A DNA stretch of 64,000 nt from Anaerotignum propionicum (GTDB taxonomy: Bacteria; Bacillota; Clostridia; Lachnospirales; Anaerotignaceae): positions 62,001 through 126,000 of the forward strand of contig NZ_JANGAD010000009.1 of assembly GCF_024461735.1 (NCBI RefSeq). Direction: 5' to 3'. This document shows positions 1-8,945 of this stretch, in pieces (within the stretch, counting starts at the first letter, position 1; each line of letters begins with the position of its first letter). Both the position numbers and the translations under genes were made by a program. The notes under the pieces were generated by a model. The model ran no database searches, was not told where the DNA came from, and saw nothing but the letters and a program-made list of their open reading frames with translations.

Positions 1-156
1 TATATCATGGTGATTCATAGATTTCACTCATTTGTTAAAAAGTATGCCACTTACTCAAAAATAAAAAAAATAAATCTCCTCTCATTTTCAATGACTTTCG
101 GTAAAAATGATGATTAAAAGTTGGAAAAAAGAAAATTTTTTGTGAGAGATATTTTG

Positions 157-183
157 TTAGCACTCTTTACAAGTGAGTGCTAA
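157..183. promoter_or_regulatory. CIRCE operator (HrcA binding site)
   Basis: Perfect inverted repeat TTAGCACTC, 9 nt spacer, GAGTGCTAA, which is the consensus CIRCE element. It covers the -35 region of the clpB promoter, so bound HrcA would block RNA polymerase. HrcA itself is not in this window. Confidence 0.97.
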
Positions 184-194
184 CAATGTATAAT
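166..194 (+). promoter_or_regulatory. clpB promoter inside CIRCE
   Basis: TTTACA (-35) lies in the CIRCE loop. TATAAT (-10) follows after exactly 17 nt. Transcription would start near 201, about 60 nt before the start codon. Confidence 0.85.
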
Positions 195-260
195 ATACCC
201 ATATTCAAGTTATAATTTATTTAGTTTAAAATTCGTTTAATATAGGAAGGTGGAATGGTT

Positions 261-2843
261 ATGAACTTGCAAAAATTTACCCAAAAGTCTTTGGAAGCCA
301 TTCAAAATGCCCAGTCCGTTGCTGTGGAGTACGGAAATCCACAAATTGACCAACAGCATTTGTTGGCAATGCTATTAACTCAGGAAGATGGTTTGATTCC
401 TCAGTTATTACAAAAGATGGATGTAAATGTGAATGGCTTGCTTCAGGCAGTAGAAGCTGAAATAAAAAAACTTCCTCGTGTGTCAGGAGGACAGACCTAT
501 GTCAGCGGAGGATTAGAAAAAACTTTAGTCGCCGCAGAAAAGCTTGCTGAAAATATGACAGATGAATATGTTTCTGTAGAACATATTTTTTTGGCGATGC
601 TGAATGCACCAAATGAGGTGCTAAAGCCAGTGTTCAAGCAATACAACGTGAGTAAAGATGCATTTATGAAGATTTTGGTTTCTGTGCGGGGAAATACCCG
701 TGTGACTAGTGATTCTCCGGAAGCTACTTATGATGCCTTGAAAAAATATGGTACTGATTTGGTTGAAAGAGCCAGGAGTAAAAAACTTGATCCCGTTATT
801 GGTCGGGATGATGAAATTAGAAACGTAATACGAATTTTATCACGTAAAACAAAAAACAACCCAGTTTTAATTGGTGAACCCGGTGTTGGTAAAACGGCAA
901 TTGCCGAGGGCTTAGCCCAGCGTATTGTCAAAGAGGATGTTCCCAATAGTCTAAAGGATAAAATTATTTTTTCATTAGATATGGGAGCGTTGATTGCAGG
1001 TGCAAAGTTCCGTGGCGAATTTGAAGAACGATTGAAAGCGGTTTTAAATGAAGTCCGTAAAAGCGAAGGTAAAATAATTCTCTTTATTGATGAACTGCAT
1101 ACCATTGTTGGAGCAGGCAAGACTGATGGCGCCATGGATGCAGGTAACTTGTTAAAACCAATGCTGGCAAGAGGTGAACTGCATTGTATTGGTGCAACCA
1201 CCCTAAATGAATATAGACAGTATATCGAAAAAGATGCTGCTTTGGAAAGAAGATTCCAGCCTGTTTTAGTGAATGAGCCAACGGTGGAAGATACTATTTC
1301 TATTTTGCGTGGGCTGAAAGAACGTTATGAAGTTTATCATGGCGTTAAAATTCAGGATCAGGCAATTATTGCAGCAGCAACATTGTCAAACAGATATATT
1401 AGCGACCGTTTTCTACCTGATAAGGCAATTGATTTGGTGGATGAGGCTTGTGCTATGATTCGTACGGAAATGGATTCCATGCCAACGGAGCTGGATATTA
1501 TTCAACGAAAAATTATACAGCATGAAATAGAAGAAGCAGCGCTTAAAAAAGAAAGTGATAAGCTTTCTATGGAAAGATTAGCTGAAACCCAAAAGGAACT
1601 GGCAGAAATGCGGGATAAGTTTGCCGCTTTGAAAGCAAAATGGGAGAATGAAAAGGACTCTATCGGTGTTGTGCAAAAGCTTAGAGAGGAAATAGAAGAT
1701 GTAAATGCAGAGATTGAGGCGGCGGAGAGAAAATATGATTTGAACCGTGCTGCGGAGTTGAAATATGGAAGACTGCCCCAATTGCAAAAGGAGCTTGAGG
1801 AAAAAGAGCACCTTGCCGAGGAGAACAGCGGAAAGAATACACTCCTTCGGGATAAAGTAACAGAAGAAGAGATTGCACGGATTATAGAGCGTTGGACAGG
1901 GATTCCAGGGGCTAGGCTTATGGAAGGTGAAAGAGAAAAGCTTCTTCATTTGGAGGAGATTTTGCACGAAAGAGTGGTGGGTCAGGATGAGGCAGTAACC
2001 AAGGTATCGGAAGCGATTTTAAGAAGTCGTGCTGGTATTCAAAGTCCAAACAGACCCATTGGCTCATTCCTATTCCTGGGACCAACAGGTGTGGGAAAAA
2101 CAGAGCTGGCTAAAACTTTGGCAGAATGCTTATTTGACGATGAAAAGAATCTGATTCGCATTGATATGTCAGAGTATATGGAAAAATTCAGTGTTTCCCG
2201 CTTAATTGGTGCCCCTCCTGGTTATATAGGCTATGAAGAAGGCGGCCAGCTTACCGAGGCGGTACGCAGAAAGCCCTATTCAGTGATTCTTTTTGATGAA
2301 ATTGAAAAGGCACATCCCGATGTATTCAATATTTTACTTCAGGTTTTGGACGATGGTCGTATTACAGATTCCCAAGGCAGAACGGTGGATTTTAAAAATA
2401 CAGTCATTATTCTTACTTCCAACTTAGGTTCTTCCTATTTATTAGAAGGAATGGAGGATACGGGAGAAATAAAAGAGGATGCTCGTCTAGCGGTGGAAGA
2501 ATTGTTACGTCGTTCTTTCAGGCCGGAATTTTTAAACCGTTTAGATGAAATTGTATTCTATAAACCATTAACAAAAGATAACATCACTCATATTGTCGAC
2601 TTGATTATTGCTGATTTGAATAAACGACTGGCTGATAAACAGCTTCAGTGTAAATTGACGATAAGAGCAAAAGAATTCATTGTGGATGAAGGGTATGACC
2701 CTGCATTTGGTGCAAGGCCCCTTAAGAGAATGGTTCAAAGGAATATAGAAACACTGCTTGCAAAAAAAATAATTGCAGATGAGGTTGCTCCGGAAACCAC
2801 TTTGACGGTTGATGTGGAAAATGGTGAATACAAAATAGTTTAA
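261..2843 (+). CDS. clpB: ATP-dependent disaggregase chaperone ClpB
   Basis: ClpB is the cytosolic Hsp100 hexamer that extracts polypeptides from aggregates together with the DnaK system. The protein shows an N-terminal Clp repeat domain, a first AAA+ module with Walker A GEPGVGKT near residue 205, a long charged coiled-coil M domain at about residues 405-520, and a second AAA+ module with Walker A GPTGVGKT near residue 607. It ends with the ClpB-type D2-small domain (GARPLKR). The length of about 860 aa is normal. An in-frame ATG at 255 gives two extra residues, but the ATG at 261 sits 7-10 nt after AGGAAGGTGG and matches the family N-terminus ([10 protein letters not shown]). It is controlled by the CIRCE/HrcA site upstream and is monocistronic. 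Confidence 0.97.
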   Translation: MNLQKFTQKSLEAIQNAQSVAVEYGNPQIDQQHLLAMLLTQEDGLIPQLLQKMDVNVNGLLQAVEAEIKKLPRVSGGQTYVSGGLEKTLVAAEKLAENMTDEYVSVEHIFLAMLNAPNEVLKPVFKQYNVSKDAFMKILVSVRGNTRVTSDSPEATYDALKKYGTDLVERARSKKLDPVIGRDDEIRNVIRILSRKTKNNPVLIGEPGVGKTAIAEGLAQRIVKEDVPNSLKDKIIFSLDMGALIAGAKFRGEFEERLKAVLNEVRKSEGKIILFIDELHTIVGAGKTDGAMDAGNLLKPMLARGELHCIGATTLNEYRQYIEKDAALERRFQPVLVNEPTVEDTISILRGLKERYEVYHGVKIQDQAIIAAATLSNRYISDRFLPDKAIDLVDEACAMIRTEMDSMPTELDIIQRKIIQHEIEEAALKKESDKLSMERLAETQKELAEMRDKFAALKAKWENEKDSIGVVQKLREEIEDVNAEIEAAERKYDLNRAAELKYGRLPQLQKELEEKEHLAEENSGKNTLLRDKVTEEEIARIIERWTGIPGARLMEGEREKLLHLEEILHERVVGQDEAVTKVSEAILRSRAGIQSPNRPIGSFLFLGPTGVGKTELAKTLAECLFDDEKNLIRIDMSEYMEKFSVSRLIGAPPGYIGYEEGGQLTEAVRRKPYSVILFDEIEKAHPDVFNILLQVLDDGRITDSQGRTVDFKNTVIILTSNLGSSYLLEGMEDTGEIKEDARLAVEELLRRSFRPEFLNRLDEIVFYKPLTKDNITHIVDLIIADLNKRLADKQLQCKLTIRAKEFIVDEGYDPAFGARPLKRMVQRNIETLLAKKIIADEVAPETTLTVDVENGEYKIV

Positions 2844-2869
2844 GAAACTATCATTTTAAATTACTAATA

Positions 2870-2935
2870 AAAAAGTCTCTTTGCTGGGTAGGGTATAAAG
2901 AATCTACCTATTGCAAGGGGCTTTTTCTTTTTTAA
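2870..2935 (+). terminator. clpB terminator
   Basis: Imperfect hairpin with outer arms AAAAAGTCTCTTTGC and GCAAGGGGCTTTTT and an inner TAG/CTA pairing, followed by a T-rich run. It lies 27 nt after the clpB stop. Confidence 0.75.
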
Positions 2936-3007
2936 TTTTGATGTTTAAAAGCTTCTTTCAGTATTTAGTAAAAATACAAATTTTTGCAAGAGAGTTTTTG
3001 CCCAAGA

Positions 3008-3036
3008 TTGTTTTTGTAATTTAGTTCTGTTATAAT
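3008..3036 (+). promoter_or_regulatory. Promoter of the first diguanylate cyclase gene
   Basis: TTGTTT, 17 nt spacer, TATAAT. This leaves a leader of about 130 nt. A hairpin (TAAACTCC, 6-nt loop, GGAGTTTA at 3125-3146) lies just before the ribosome site. No c-di-GMP riboswitch signature was found in the leader. Confidence 0.55.
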
Positions 3037-3172
3037 ATTATAAATTAGTAAAAGAAAATGAAACTTTATGCATTGGCCAAAGAAACAATTCTTTTAGAGT
3101 GATATTTTATAGCAGGAACAAATGTAAACTCCTAATTTGGAGTTTAATAATAAAGTTGGGGAAGGAATATAA

Positions 3173-4267
3173 ATGGATCATTTATCTAAATTCTTGAGAA
3201 GGTTAGGCCATTGGAGAGAGAGCTTGCTTGCCGAGAAGGTTGATTTATATAAAGAGGAAATATGTAATAGAAACTATAACAATTTTCTGGGATTAACAAC
3301 CGTAGGTATTATTATTACTTGCGGAATTTTATTAGTGGGCTTACCTTTATCCGAATATTTTACATTTAATAAACAGGTGTTTGTATTATTAGGTTTTTGT
3401 ATTATTTTATATTTAATAGCCAAGTTTTATCTTCATAAAAAAAAGAAGTATATCACGCTAATTTTCTATTTTGCACTATCCCCGGTCATGTTTATGGGAA
3501 TACTAATGGGTACTTTTCTAGATAGTCAAGTTCCCTCAATTACAATTATGGTATTTTTATGTGTATTGACTTTGTTTATGATTGATAAACCATGGAGAAT
3601 TTTTTTTTATATTTCATGTTCTGCAATGCTTTATGCTGTTTTATGTTATTATGCCAAACCCAAAGAACTGTTTATTTCTGATATGATGCATTTGCTTGCG
3701 TTCTACTGTTTGGCACTAGGGATTAATTTATTGACCTTAAATGAGCGCATAGAAAATGTGGAAAGCTTTGTAAAATATAAAAGTAAGTCAGAAATAGACT
3801 TAATGACAGGCGTGTATAACAGAGAAGTTGGGTTGCACAAAATAAAGCACTTAATTTATAACCGAATTAAGGGCTCATTTATAATTCTGGATATTGATGA
3901 TTTTAAAAAAATTAACGACCACTTTGGACATATGTATGGTGATTCGGTAATCAAGGAAATCAGCCAATTAATCAAAGGGTATTTTTCAGAGGAAGATATT
4001 GTTTTACGTATGGGTGGGGACGAGTTCATTGTTTACTCTATTAACCTTATTGAGATGGACGAGTGCAGAAAAGAGTTGGAAGATTTACTGGACTCATTGC
4101 GCTCTTCTGCCATAGGGCACGATAAAGGCATCTGCGTAAGTTTTAGTATTGGTTGTGCCATCAATGACAAAGAAGAGGTGGATTTTAATCGTCTCTATCG
4201 TGAAAGTGATCAGTGCCTTTATGTGGCAAAAAATTCCGGCAAGGGCTGTTGCGTAATAAAAAAGTAA
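3173..4267 (+). CDS. Membrane-bound diguanylate cyclase (GGDEF)
   Basis: Predicted to make the second messenger c-di-GMP from two GTP at the membrane. About six hydrophobic segments occupy residues 35-190 and resemble a MASE-type integral sensor domain. A complete GGDEF domain follows, starting with the DLMTGVYNR motif and carrying the GGDEF signature at residues 281-285, so it should be catalytically active. The expected RxxD inhibitory (I-site) motif a few residues before GGDEF is absent (the stretch reads SEED), which suggests weak product feedback. The start is set by GGGGAAGGA 8 nt upstream. The gene stands alone and converges on a minus-strand mini-gene pair. The signal sensed is unknown. 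Confidence 0.9.
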   Translation: MDHLSKFLRRLGHWRESLLAEKVDLYKEEICNRNYNNFLGLTTVGIIITCGILLVGLPLSEYFTFNKQVFVLLGFCIILYLIAKFYLHKKKKYITLIFYFALSPVMFMGILMGTFLDSQVPSITIMVFLCVLTLFMIDKPWRIFFYISCSAMLYAVLCYYAKPKELFISDMMHLLAFYCLALGINLLTLNERIENVESFVKYKSKSEIDLMTGVYNREVGLHKIKHLIYNRIKGSFIILDIDDFKKINDHFGHMYGDSVIKEISQLIKGYFSEEDIVLRMGGDEFIVYSINLIEMDECRKELEDLLDSLRSSAIGHDKGICVSFSIGCAINDKEEVDFNRLYRESDQCLYVAKNSGKGCCVIKK

Positions 4268-4320
4268 GTACTTAAAAATGGCTCAGAAGGAAATTTCATG
4301 AATAAAAAGAAATCCATGAT

Positions 4321-4357
4321 ACAAAAGCGATACTAAAGTCTAAAGTATCGCTTTTGT
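4321..4357. terminator. Shared convergent terminator hairpin
   Basis: A perfect 14-bp stem (ACAAAAGCGATACT / AGTATCGCTTTTGT) with a 9-nt loop lies between the convergent cyclase gene and the small minus-strand genes. It is probably bidirectional, although neither side has a long T run outside the stem. Confidence 0.65.
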
Positions 4358-4374
4358 ACTATAATCAGAGAAGA

Positions 4375-4554
4375 TTAACGTCCTGTTTTTTGTGCAGCTT
4401 TAGCAAAGTGACGTAAAGATTTCATTGTTGTGATCTCAGAGCTGCTGTGGGAAATGGTCTGTTGAATTTCATCAGGTAACCCCTTGTAAAAGTTCTGTGC
4501 TCTTGCATTGTTTAAAAGTAAGTCGGCTAAGTCTCTATATTCTTTTCCAAACAT
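4375..4554 (-). CDS. Small conserved protein, paralogue of its upstream neighbour (59 aa)
   Basis: Translating the minus strand gives a 59-residue soluble protein (MFGKEYRDLADLLLNN...). It aligns along its length with the product of the gene directly upstream: a shared Y-x-x-L-x-DLL start, then A-(Q/K)-(N/D)-F(Y/F), GLP/SLP followed by an acidic residue, and a C-terminal L-RxxA block. Function is unknown. Similar mini-proteins occur in Clostridia, to my recollection uncharacterised. AGGAGG lies 8 nt before the ATG and is formed by the last codons of the upstream gene. One base separates that gene's stop from this ATG, so the two are probably translationally coupled. Confidence 0.75.
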   Translation of the reverse strand: MFGKEYRDLADLLLNNARAQNFYKGLPDEIQQTISHSSSEITTMKSLRHFAKAAQKTGR

Positions 4555-4555
4555 T

Positions 4556-4732
4556 TTAATAACCTCCTCTCAAAAGATGCTCGGCATAGCGCCGAAGGTC
4601 TAAGTCATAGTGGATGTTGTTTTCGTACTGACGAACGTTTAATTGACGATCTTCCGGCAGAGAATCAAAAAAATCCTTTGCTTTTGGATTGCGGTTTAAC
4701 AAGTCGTCAAGATTTGTGTATTCTTGAGCCAT
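4556..4732 (-). CDS. Small conserved protein, first of a tandem paralogous pair (58 aa)
   Basis: A soluble, charged 58-residue protein (MAQEYTNLDDLLNRNPK...) with an FFDSLPED core and a C-terminal LRRYAEHLLRGG stretch. It is paralogous to the next gene on the same strand. The ATG at 4732 is chosen because GAGGTG lies 6 nt upstream; an in-frame GTG nine bases earlier overlaps that ribosome site. No domain or active site is recognised, and the length suggests a helical regulator or adaptor. Its final Arg-Gly-Gly codons double as the ribosome site of the downstream paralogue. Confidence 0.75.
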   Translation of the reverse strand: MAQEYTNLDDLLNRNPKAKDFFDSLPEDRQLNVRQYENNIHYDLDLRRYAEHLLRGGY

Positions 4733-4802
4733 TTTTATCACCTCAACGTTATCTTGTGCAAAAAAAAGAGTTTCATTCTTATTTAAAAAGTATGTAAATA
4801 CT

Positions 4803-4831
4803 TTTATGGCTGGTAATTTGTGTGATATAAT
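4803..4831 (+). promoter_or_regulatory. Promoter of yigZ
   Basis: TTTATG, 17 nt, TATAAT, about 100 nt upstream of the start codon. It is divergent from the mini-gene pair. Confidence 0.5.
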
Positions 4832-4937
4832 AATTCAATTGTTGATAAAATTATTAATTTATGAAATTTGTTGGTTATAGTAATAATCATTTTTTTGTTT
4901 ATACTGCAGGTAAAAAAAGAATTGGTTGGTGGAAGAG

Positions 4938-5591
4938 ATGCTGAATGAATTTAAAACAATTTTGACAGAAGCAGAAGCTGAAATAATAGAAAAAAAATCA
5001 CGTTTTATTGCTACGGTACGCCCTGTAAAATCCGAAGAAGAAGCCAGACTTTTTATAGAAGAGATGAAAAAGAAATATTGGAATGCTACCCATAATGTTT
5101 TTGCATTTCAACTAGGGGAACGTAATGAGATTCAGCGATTCAGTGATGATGGTGAGCCACAGGGAACAGCAGGCATGCCCGTTTTAAACGTGCTTAAGGG
5201 TGAGGATATTAAAAATGCCGCAATTGTAGTTACCAGATATTTTGGAGGGACACTTTTGGGCACAGGTGGATTGGTTCGTGCTTATGGCAAAGCTGCAAAA
5301 GAAGGATTGCTGGCAGCAGGCATAGCTGAACTAATTTTGTACGCAAAATATGAAATCACAGCGGAGTATACGGATTCAGGAAAAGTGCAATACGAAATTC
5401 TGCAAGAGGGTCATATTCTTTTTGATACACAATATTCTGATAAGGTTGTTTTTATAGTATTTGCCAAAGTTGAAGAAACAGAGGCTTTTGAGAAAAAAAT
5501 GATAGATATTTTTAAAGGTAATTGCCCTTTCCAAAAGCTGGGGGAGCAATATGGGGTGTGGCAAGATGGGGAACTATCCATACTGGAATGA
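4938..5591 (+). CDS. yigZ: YigZ/IMPACT family protein (UPF0029)
   Basis: A 217-residue member of the YigZ/IMPACT family. The N-terminal domain carries the family hallmarks EKKSRFIA near residue 17, NATHNVFAF, FSDDGEPQGTAGMP and VTRYFGGTLLGTGGLVRAYG. The C-terminal half matches the ferredoxin-like DUF1949 domain. Eukaryotic IMPACT regulates Gcn2. Bacterial YigZ is thought to bind nucleic acid or ribosome-related partners, but its reaction is unknown. The ATG at 4938 is preferred over upstream in-frame TTG/GTG codons because the family usually begins only a few residues before the first conserved helix; the purine-rich GGTGGAAGAG abuts it. The gene appears monocistronic. Confidence 0.93.
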   Translation: MLNEFKTILTEAEAEIIEKKSRFIATVRPVKSEEEARLFIEEMKKKYWNATHNVFAFQLGERNEIQRFSDDGEPQGTAGMPVLNVLKGEDIKNAAIVVTRYFGGTLLGTGGLVRAYGKAAKEGLLAAGIAELILYAKYEITAEYTDSGKVQYEILQEGHILFDTQYSDKVVFIVFAKVEETEAFEKKMIDIFKGNCPFQKLGEQYGVWQDGELSILE

Positions 5592-5880
5592 AACTTGCAA
5601 TAAGAATTAGGGCGGTTGAAATCTTAGAAAAATAGAGCCTCTAGGAAATATAGAGACTTTAAGTGTCTTTAAGTTTTATTTTTAATAGATATTCTATTCA
5701 ATTCATGAAATCAGAGTTTAATTGCCGCAAACATTAAAGATACTTGCTTTACAAATAGGTAGATATTTCACTACTTATCTTTAAAAGAGGAACAAATAGA
5801 TTTGTAATTTAGTTAGCTTTAACTTACTTAAACATAGGGTTTAAGATTATGATAAAACAAGAAAGGATAGGAGGAATAGG

Positions 5881-6501
5881 ATGAGAGCAGGACATTTGAT
5901 TTACAAAGTAGAGAATTTGGACAAAAGTGTGAAAGAATGGCGGGACAAGGGGTTTGCCGTTGAATATGGGAGAGCGAAAAATCCTTATAATGCAATTATT
6001 TATTTTAGTAATGGGCCTTATATTGAATTGTTGGCGGCAACTGGGATGCCCAAATTCTTTAAAGTGCTGCTAAACTATATGGGATACAAGGGCGTTGTGA
6101 AACGTTTTGACTCGTGGGATTATGGTGCAGAGCGATGGTGCGGTTTTTGCATTGAAAAAGAGCACGGAGATTTAAAGGAGGAAATAAATAGCTTAGGGAA
6201 ATATAAAGAGAGAGGATTTTATATGAAAAATGCAAAAAGAAAGGACACCTATGGAAATGAGCTGAAATTTAAGTGCTTTTTTCCTGCGGAATTGAGTTTG
6301 CCATTTTTAATGAGCTATTTCAATATTGATCCTAAGCCTAGAAATTTTGTACATCCCAATGGATATGAAAGAGTTGCGAAAATAACGTTTGCCACAACGG
6401 CAGAATCATCAAAAATTATTCGGGAACTTCTGGACGATCCTATTGTTGAAATCATGGTTACAGGAGAGGCGGGTGTTGTAAAAGAAGTGGTGTTTGCATA
6501 A
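5881..6501 (+). CDS. VOC/glyoxalase-like domain protein
   Basis: A 206-residue cytosolic protein of the vicinal-oxygen-chelate superfamily, closest to the glyoxalase-like Glyoxalase_3 type. The opening (GHLIYKVENLDKSVKEWRDKGFAVEYG) has the usual VOC pattern of a histidine-containing first strand and a helix, followed by the metal-site type strand IYFSNGPYIELL. A second half with HPNG and RVAKITFAT follows. The substrate cannot be read from the sequence. AGGAGGAATAGG directly precedes the ATG. A gap of about 290 nt on the left separates it from yigZ, and the AraC regulator lies downstream, so it may be a single-gene unit. Confidence 0.8.
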   Translation: MRAGHLIYKVENLDKSVKEWRDKGFAVEYGRAKNPYNAIIYFSNGPYIELLAATGMPKFFKVLLNYMGYKGVVKRFDSWDYGAERWCGFCIEKEHGDLKEEINSLGKYKERGFYMKNAKRKDTYGNELKFKCFFPAELSLPFLMSYFNIDPKPRNFVHPNGYERVAKITFATTAESSKIIRELLDDPIVEIMVTGEAGVVKEVVFA

Positions 6502-6680
6502 CTTTCCCGACGTGGGTCTCTCGAGTATCTGCAAAAGTGAACGTTTTCATTGACGGCGAAGGAATTCCGTGGGAGATAAATATTGTCTGAGAGAATAAAA
6601 ATCAGAAAAGAGCAATATTGTCCAAGAATGCCCAGTGGGTTTGTGATATAGTGTAATCAAACAGGTGGCGAGGGGTGAGG

Positions 6681-7508
6681 ATGTACCTAATGACAAAGGA
6701 AATCAGGATAGTAAAATATGATACAGAGCTGAGGGTAGAAGCCTATCATTTTCAAGGCATTATGCAAAAATTCCCCAACCATTTTCATGAATATTACGTA
6801 TTAGGATTTATTGAAGAAGGAAATCGTTTTTTATCTTGTAAAAACAGAAAATATACTGTTGTTCCGGGGGATTTGGTTTTATTTAATCCGGGGGATAACC
6901 ATACCTGTGAACAAGTAGATGGTAAAACGTTAGACTATCGCTGTATCAATATACAGCCAGAGGTTATGGCTAAGGCAGTTTTGGAGATAACAGGAAAAGA
7001 GAAACTACCTTATTTTACGACCACTGTGGTTTTTCGCAGTGAGTTTTCATCACAAATTAAAGAGCTTCATTCTATCATTATGGAGGAAGAACGAGATTTT
7101 AGAAAAGAGGAGTTGTTTTTGCTGCTTTTAGAGCAGTTGATGGCAGAACATACTGCCGAGGTTCCTTCTGCTAAATTAGAACAAAGTTCCCAGGTTATGA
7201 CTGTTTGTAGTTTTTTAGAAAGAAACTATAGGGAAAGTATTACATTGGATCAATTGAGTGATATTGCAGGGTTGAGTAAATATTATTTATTACGTTCCTT
7301 TACAAAACAAATGGGAATCTCTCCGTATAGATATTTGGAAACAATACGAGTTGACAAGGCAAAGAAACTTTTAGAGCAGGGCGTATTGCCCATTGATGCC
7401 GCCTTACAAACTGGCTTTAGCGATCAGAGCCATTTTTCAAATTTCTTCAAAAAGTTTATTGGGTTGACGCCAAAACAATATCAGGGCATTTATAAAACCC
7501 AACTTTGA
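6681..7508 (+). CDS. AraC family transcriptional regulator
   Basis: A ligand-responsive DNA-binding activator or repressor. The N-terminal cupin (residues about 20-110) shows FPNHFHEYYVLGFIEEG and the PGDLVLFNPGDNHTC barrel motif. The C-terminal third has two helix-turn-helix motifs (ITLDQLSDIAGLSKYYLLRSFTKQMG and PIDAALQTGFSDQSHFSNFFKK) and the AraC signature GLTPKQY. Start codons at 6675 (GTG), 6681 (ATG) and 6690 (ATG) are all in frame. The GAGGGGTGAGG ribosome site fits 6681 or 6690. It lies 26 nt before an EamA exporter and is likely to regulate it. Confidence 0.93.
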   Translation: MYLMTKEIRIVKYDTELRVEAYHFQGIMQKFPNHFHEYYVLGFIEEGNRFLSCKNRKYTVVPGDLVLFNPGDNHTCEQVDGKTLDYRCINIQPEVMAKAVLEITGKEKLPYFTTTVVFRSEFSSQIKELHSIIMEEERDFRKEELFLLLLEQLMAEHTAEVPSAKLEQSSQVMTVCSFLERNYRESITLDQLSDIAGLSKYYLLRSFTKQMGISPYRYLETIRVDKAKKLLEQGVLPIDAALQTGFSDQSHFSNFFKKFIGLTPKQYQGIYKTQL

Positions 7509-7534
7509 TTTGTTTTGCGTAAGAAAGGACTATT

Positions 7535-8455
7535 ATGGATAGAAAAAATGAAATAGCAGGGCACATATTGGCAATCATCACAATTATCATATGGGGAACC
7601 ACCTTCATTTCTACAAAGATTTTATTAAAAACCATGACTCCCATAGAAATATTATTTATCAGATTTGTGATAGGTTGGATTGCATTATTCCTTGTAAACC
7701 CGCGAAGATTAAAAATTGAAAACCCAAAGCAGGAATTTTATTTTGCCGGGGCAGGCCTTTGCGGAATTACCCTATATTTTTTGCTGGAGAATATCGCTTT
7801 GACTTACACGTTTGCCTCTAATGTAGGTGTGATTATTTCCGTGGCGCCGTTTTTCACTGCATTATGTGCCCATTTCTTTTTGAAAGAAGAGAAATTGAAA
7901 CCTCAGTTTTTTGTTGGTTTTTTAATTGCTTTGGTGGGTATTTTCCTAATGAGCTATCAAGGAGCCAGTGTTTTGAAATTGAACCCTATGGGGGATTTGT
8001 TAGCAGTTTTAGCTGCATTTGTATGGGCTGTTTATTCCATTTTGACAAAAAAGATCAGTGGCTTTCAATATAATACGGTGCAGGCAACCCGGAGAATTTT
8101 CTACTATGGGCTATTATTTATGATACCTCCTTTGTTTATTTTCCAATTTCACCCCAGTGTTTCTATACTTATAAAACCAATAAATCTTTTCAATATGGTA
8201 TTTTTAGGGCTGGGTGCTTCTGCGGCATGTTTTGCTACATGGAATTGGGCTGTAAAAATACTGGGAGCGGTAAAGACCAGTGTATACATTTATTTGGTTC
8301 CCGTGGTAACAATAATCACCTCCATTTTGATTTTACATGAAAAAATAACAGGGATGGGTGTTGTTGGCGTAGGACTTACATTAGCGGGGCTATTTATCTC
8401 AGAGAATAAATTTTCGGGGGGAAGAAAGAATGAGGTGAAGAATGAATGCTGCTGA
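7535..8455 (+). CDS. EamA/DMT family transporter
   Basis: Drug/metabolite transporter superfamily protein with ten predicted membrane helices in two repeated EamA domains (residues about 10-140 and 155-290). The second repeat contains the typical GDLLAVLAAFVWAVYSILTKK and the closing VPVVTIITSILILHE. Such proteins export amino acids or other metabolites. The substrate is not evident. It starts 26 nt after the AraC gene with AGAAAGGA as ribosome site, and its last 14 nt overlap the DUF2000 gene. The three genes therefore look like one transcription unit in which AraC senses the exported compound. Confidence 0.9.
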   Translation: MDRKNEIAGHILAIITIIIWGTTFISTKILLKTMTPIEILFIRFVIGWIALFLVNPRRLKIENPKQEFYFAGAGLCGITLYFLLENIALTYTFASNVGVIISVAPFFTALCAHFFLKEEKLKPQFFVGFLIALVGIFLMSYQGASVLKLNPMGDLLAVLAAFVWAVYSILTKKISGFQYNTVQATRRIFYYGLLFMIPPLFIFQFHPSVSILIKPINLFNMVFLGLGASAACFATWNWAVKILGAVKTSVYIYLVPVVTIITSILILHEKITGMGVVGVGLTLAGLFISENKFSGGRKNEVKNECC

Positions 8456-8867
8456 CATGAAATGCGTAATGATTATAGATTCTGATTTACCAATGGGGAT
8501 TGTAGCAAATACTTCTGCAATATTGGGTGTGACTTTAGGCGAACAGGTACCCCATTTGGTGGGGGGGAATGCTACTGATGCCTTGAATGAAACACATTTG
8601 GGGATTGTGACAGTTCCTATTACAATGTTGAAAGGAAGCAAGGTTGGATTAAGAGATTTAAGACAACGGTTATATGCACCTGAATTTAATGACCTAGTGG
8701 TTGTTGACTTTACAGATGCAGCGCAGACCTCGCAGGTTTACAATGATTATGTGGTTAAGCTGGCCTCCCTTACTACCCAAGAGCATACTTATTTAGGAAT
8801 CGGTATTTATGGTGAAAAGAAAAAGATAAATAAATTGACGGGTGCAATGCCGCTTTTGAGAGGATAA
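8442..8867 (+). CDS. DUF2000 family protein
   Basis: A 141-residue soluble protein matching DUF2000. Family marks are KCVMIIDSDLPMGIVANTSAILG, a GxxVPHLVG turn and a C-terminal YLGIGIYGEKK segment. Structures of the family resemble peptidyl-tRNA hydrolase-like folds, but no activity is established. The ATG overlaps the end of the EamA exporter gene by 14 nt, with GAGGTGAAG as ribosome site, so it is co-translated with the transporter. Members often accompany an AraC regulator and an EamA transporter, suggesting a shared metabolite, though that is inference. Confidence 0.85.
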   Translation: MNAADMKCVMIIDSDLPMGIVANTSAILGVTLGEQVPHLVGGNATDALNETHLGIVTVPITMLKGSKVGLRDLRQRLYAPEFNDLVVVDFTDAAQTSQVYNDYVVKLASLTTQEHTYLGIGIYGEKKKINKLTGAMPLLRG

Positions 8868-8945
8868 TTTTATAGCCTTCTTTACATTCTTTTGATAAAA
8901 TAAAGAGCAATAGTCTGCATTTCTAATAAAGTGATGGGGGAAGCC

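Noticed and set aside
1..156. Gene running off the left edge on the minus strand
   Set aside because: A purine-rich GAGAGGAG is present on the minus strand, but all following frames stop within about 17 codons.
728..1201. Minus-strand ORF of 157 codons inside clpB
   Set aside because: It is an antisense shadow of a highly conserved ClpB region, without ribosome site or family resemblance. The same applies to the many other antisense ORFs inside mutS, mutL, the Mrp genes and the permease.
3037..3172. c-di-GMP riboswitch in front of the diguanylate cyclase gene
   Set aside because: The GEMM core sequences are not present; only a simple 8-bp hairpin is seen.
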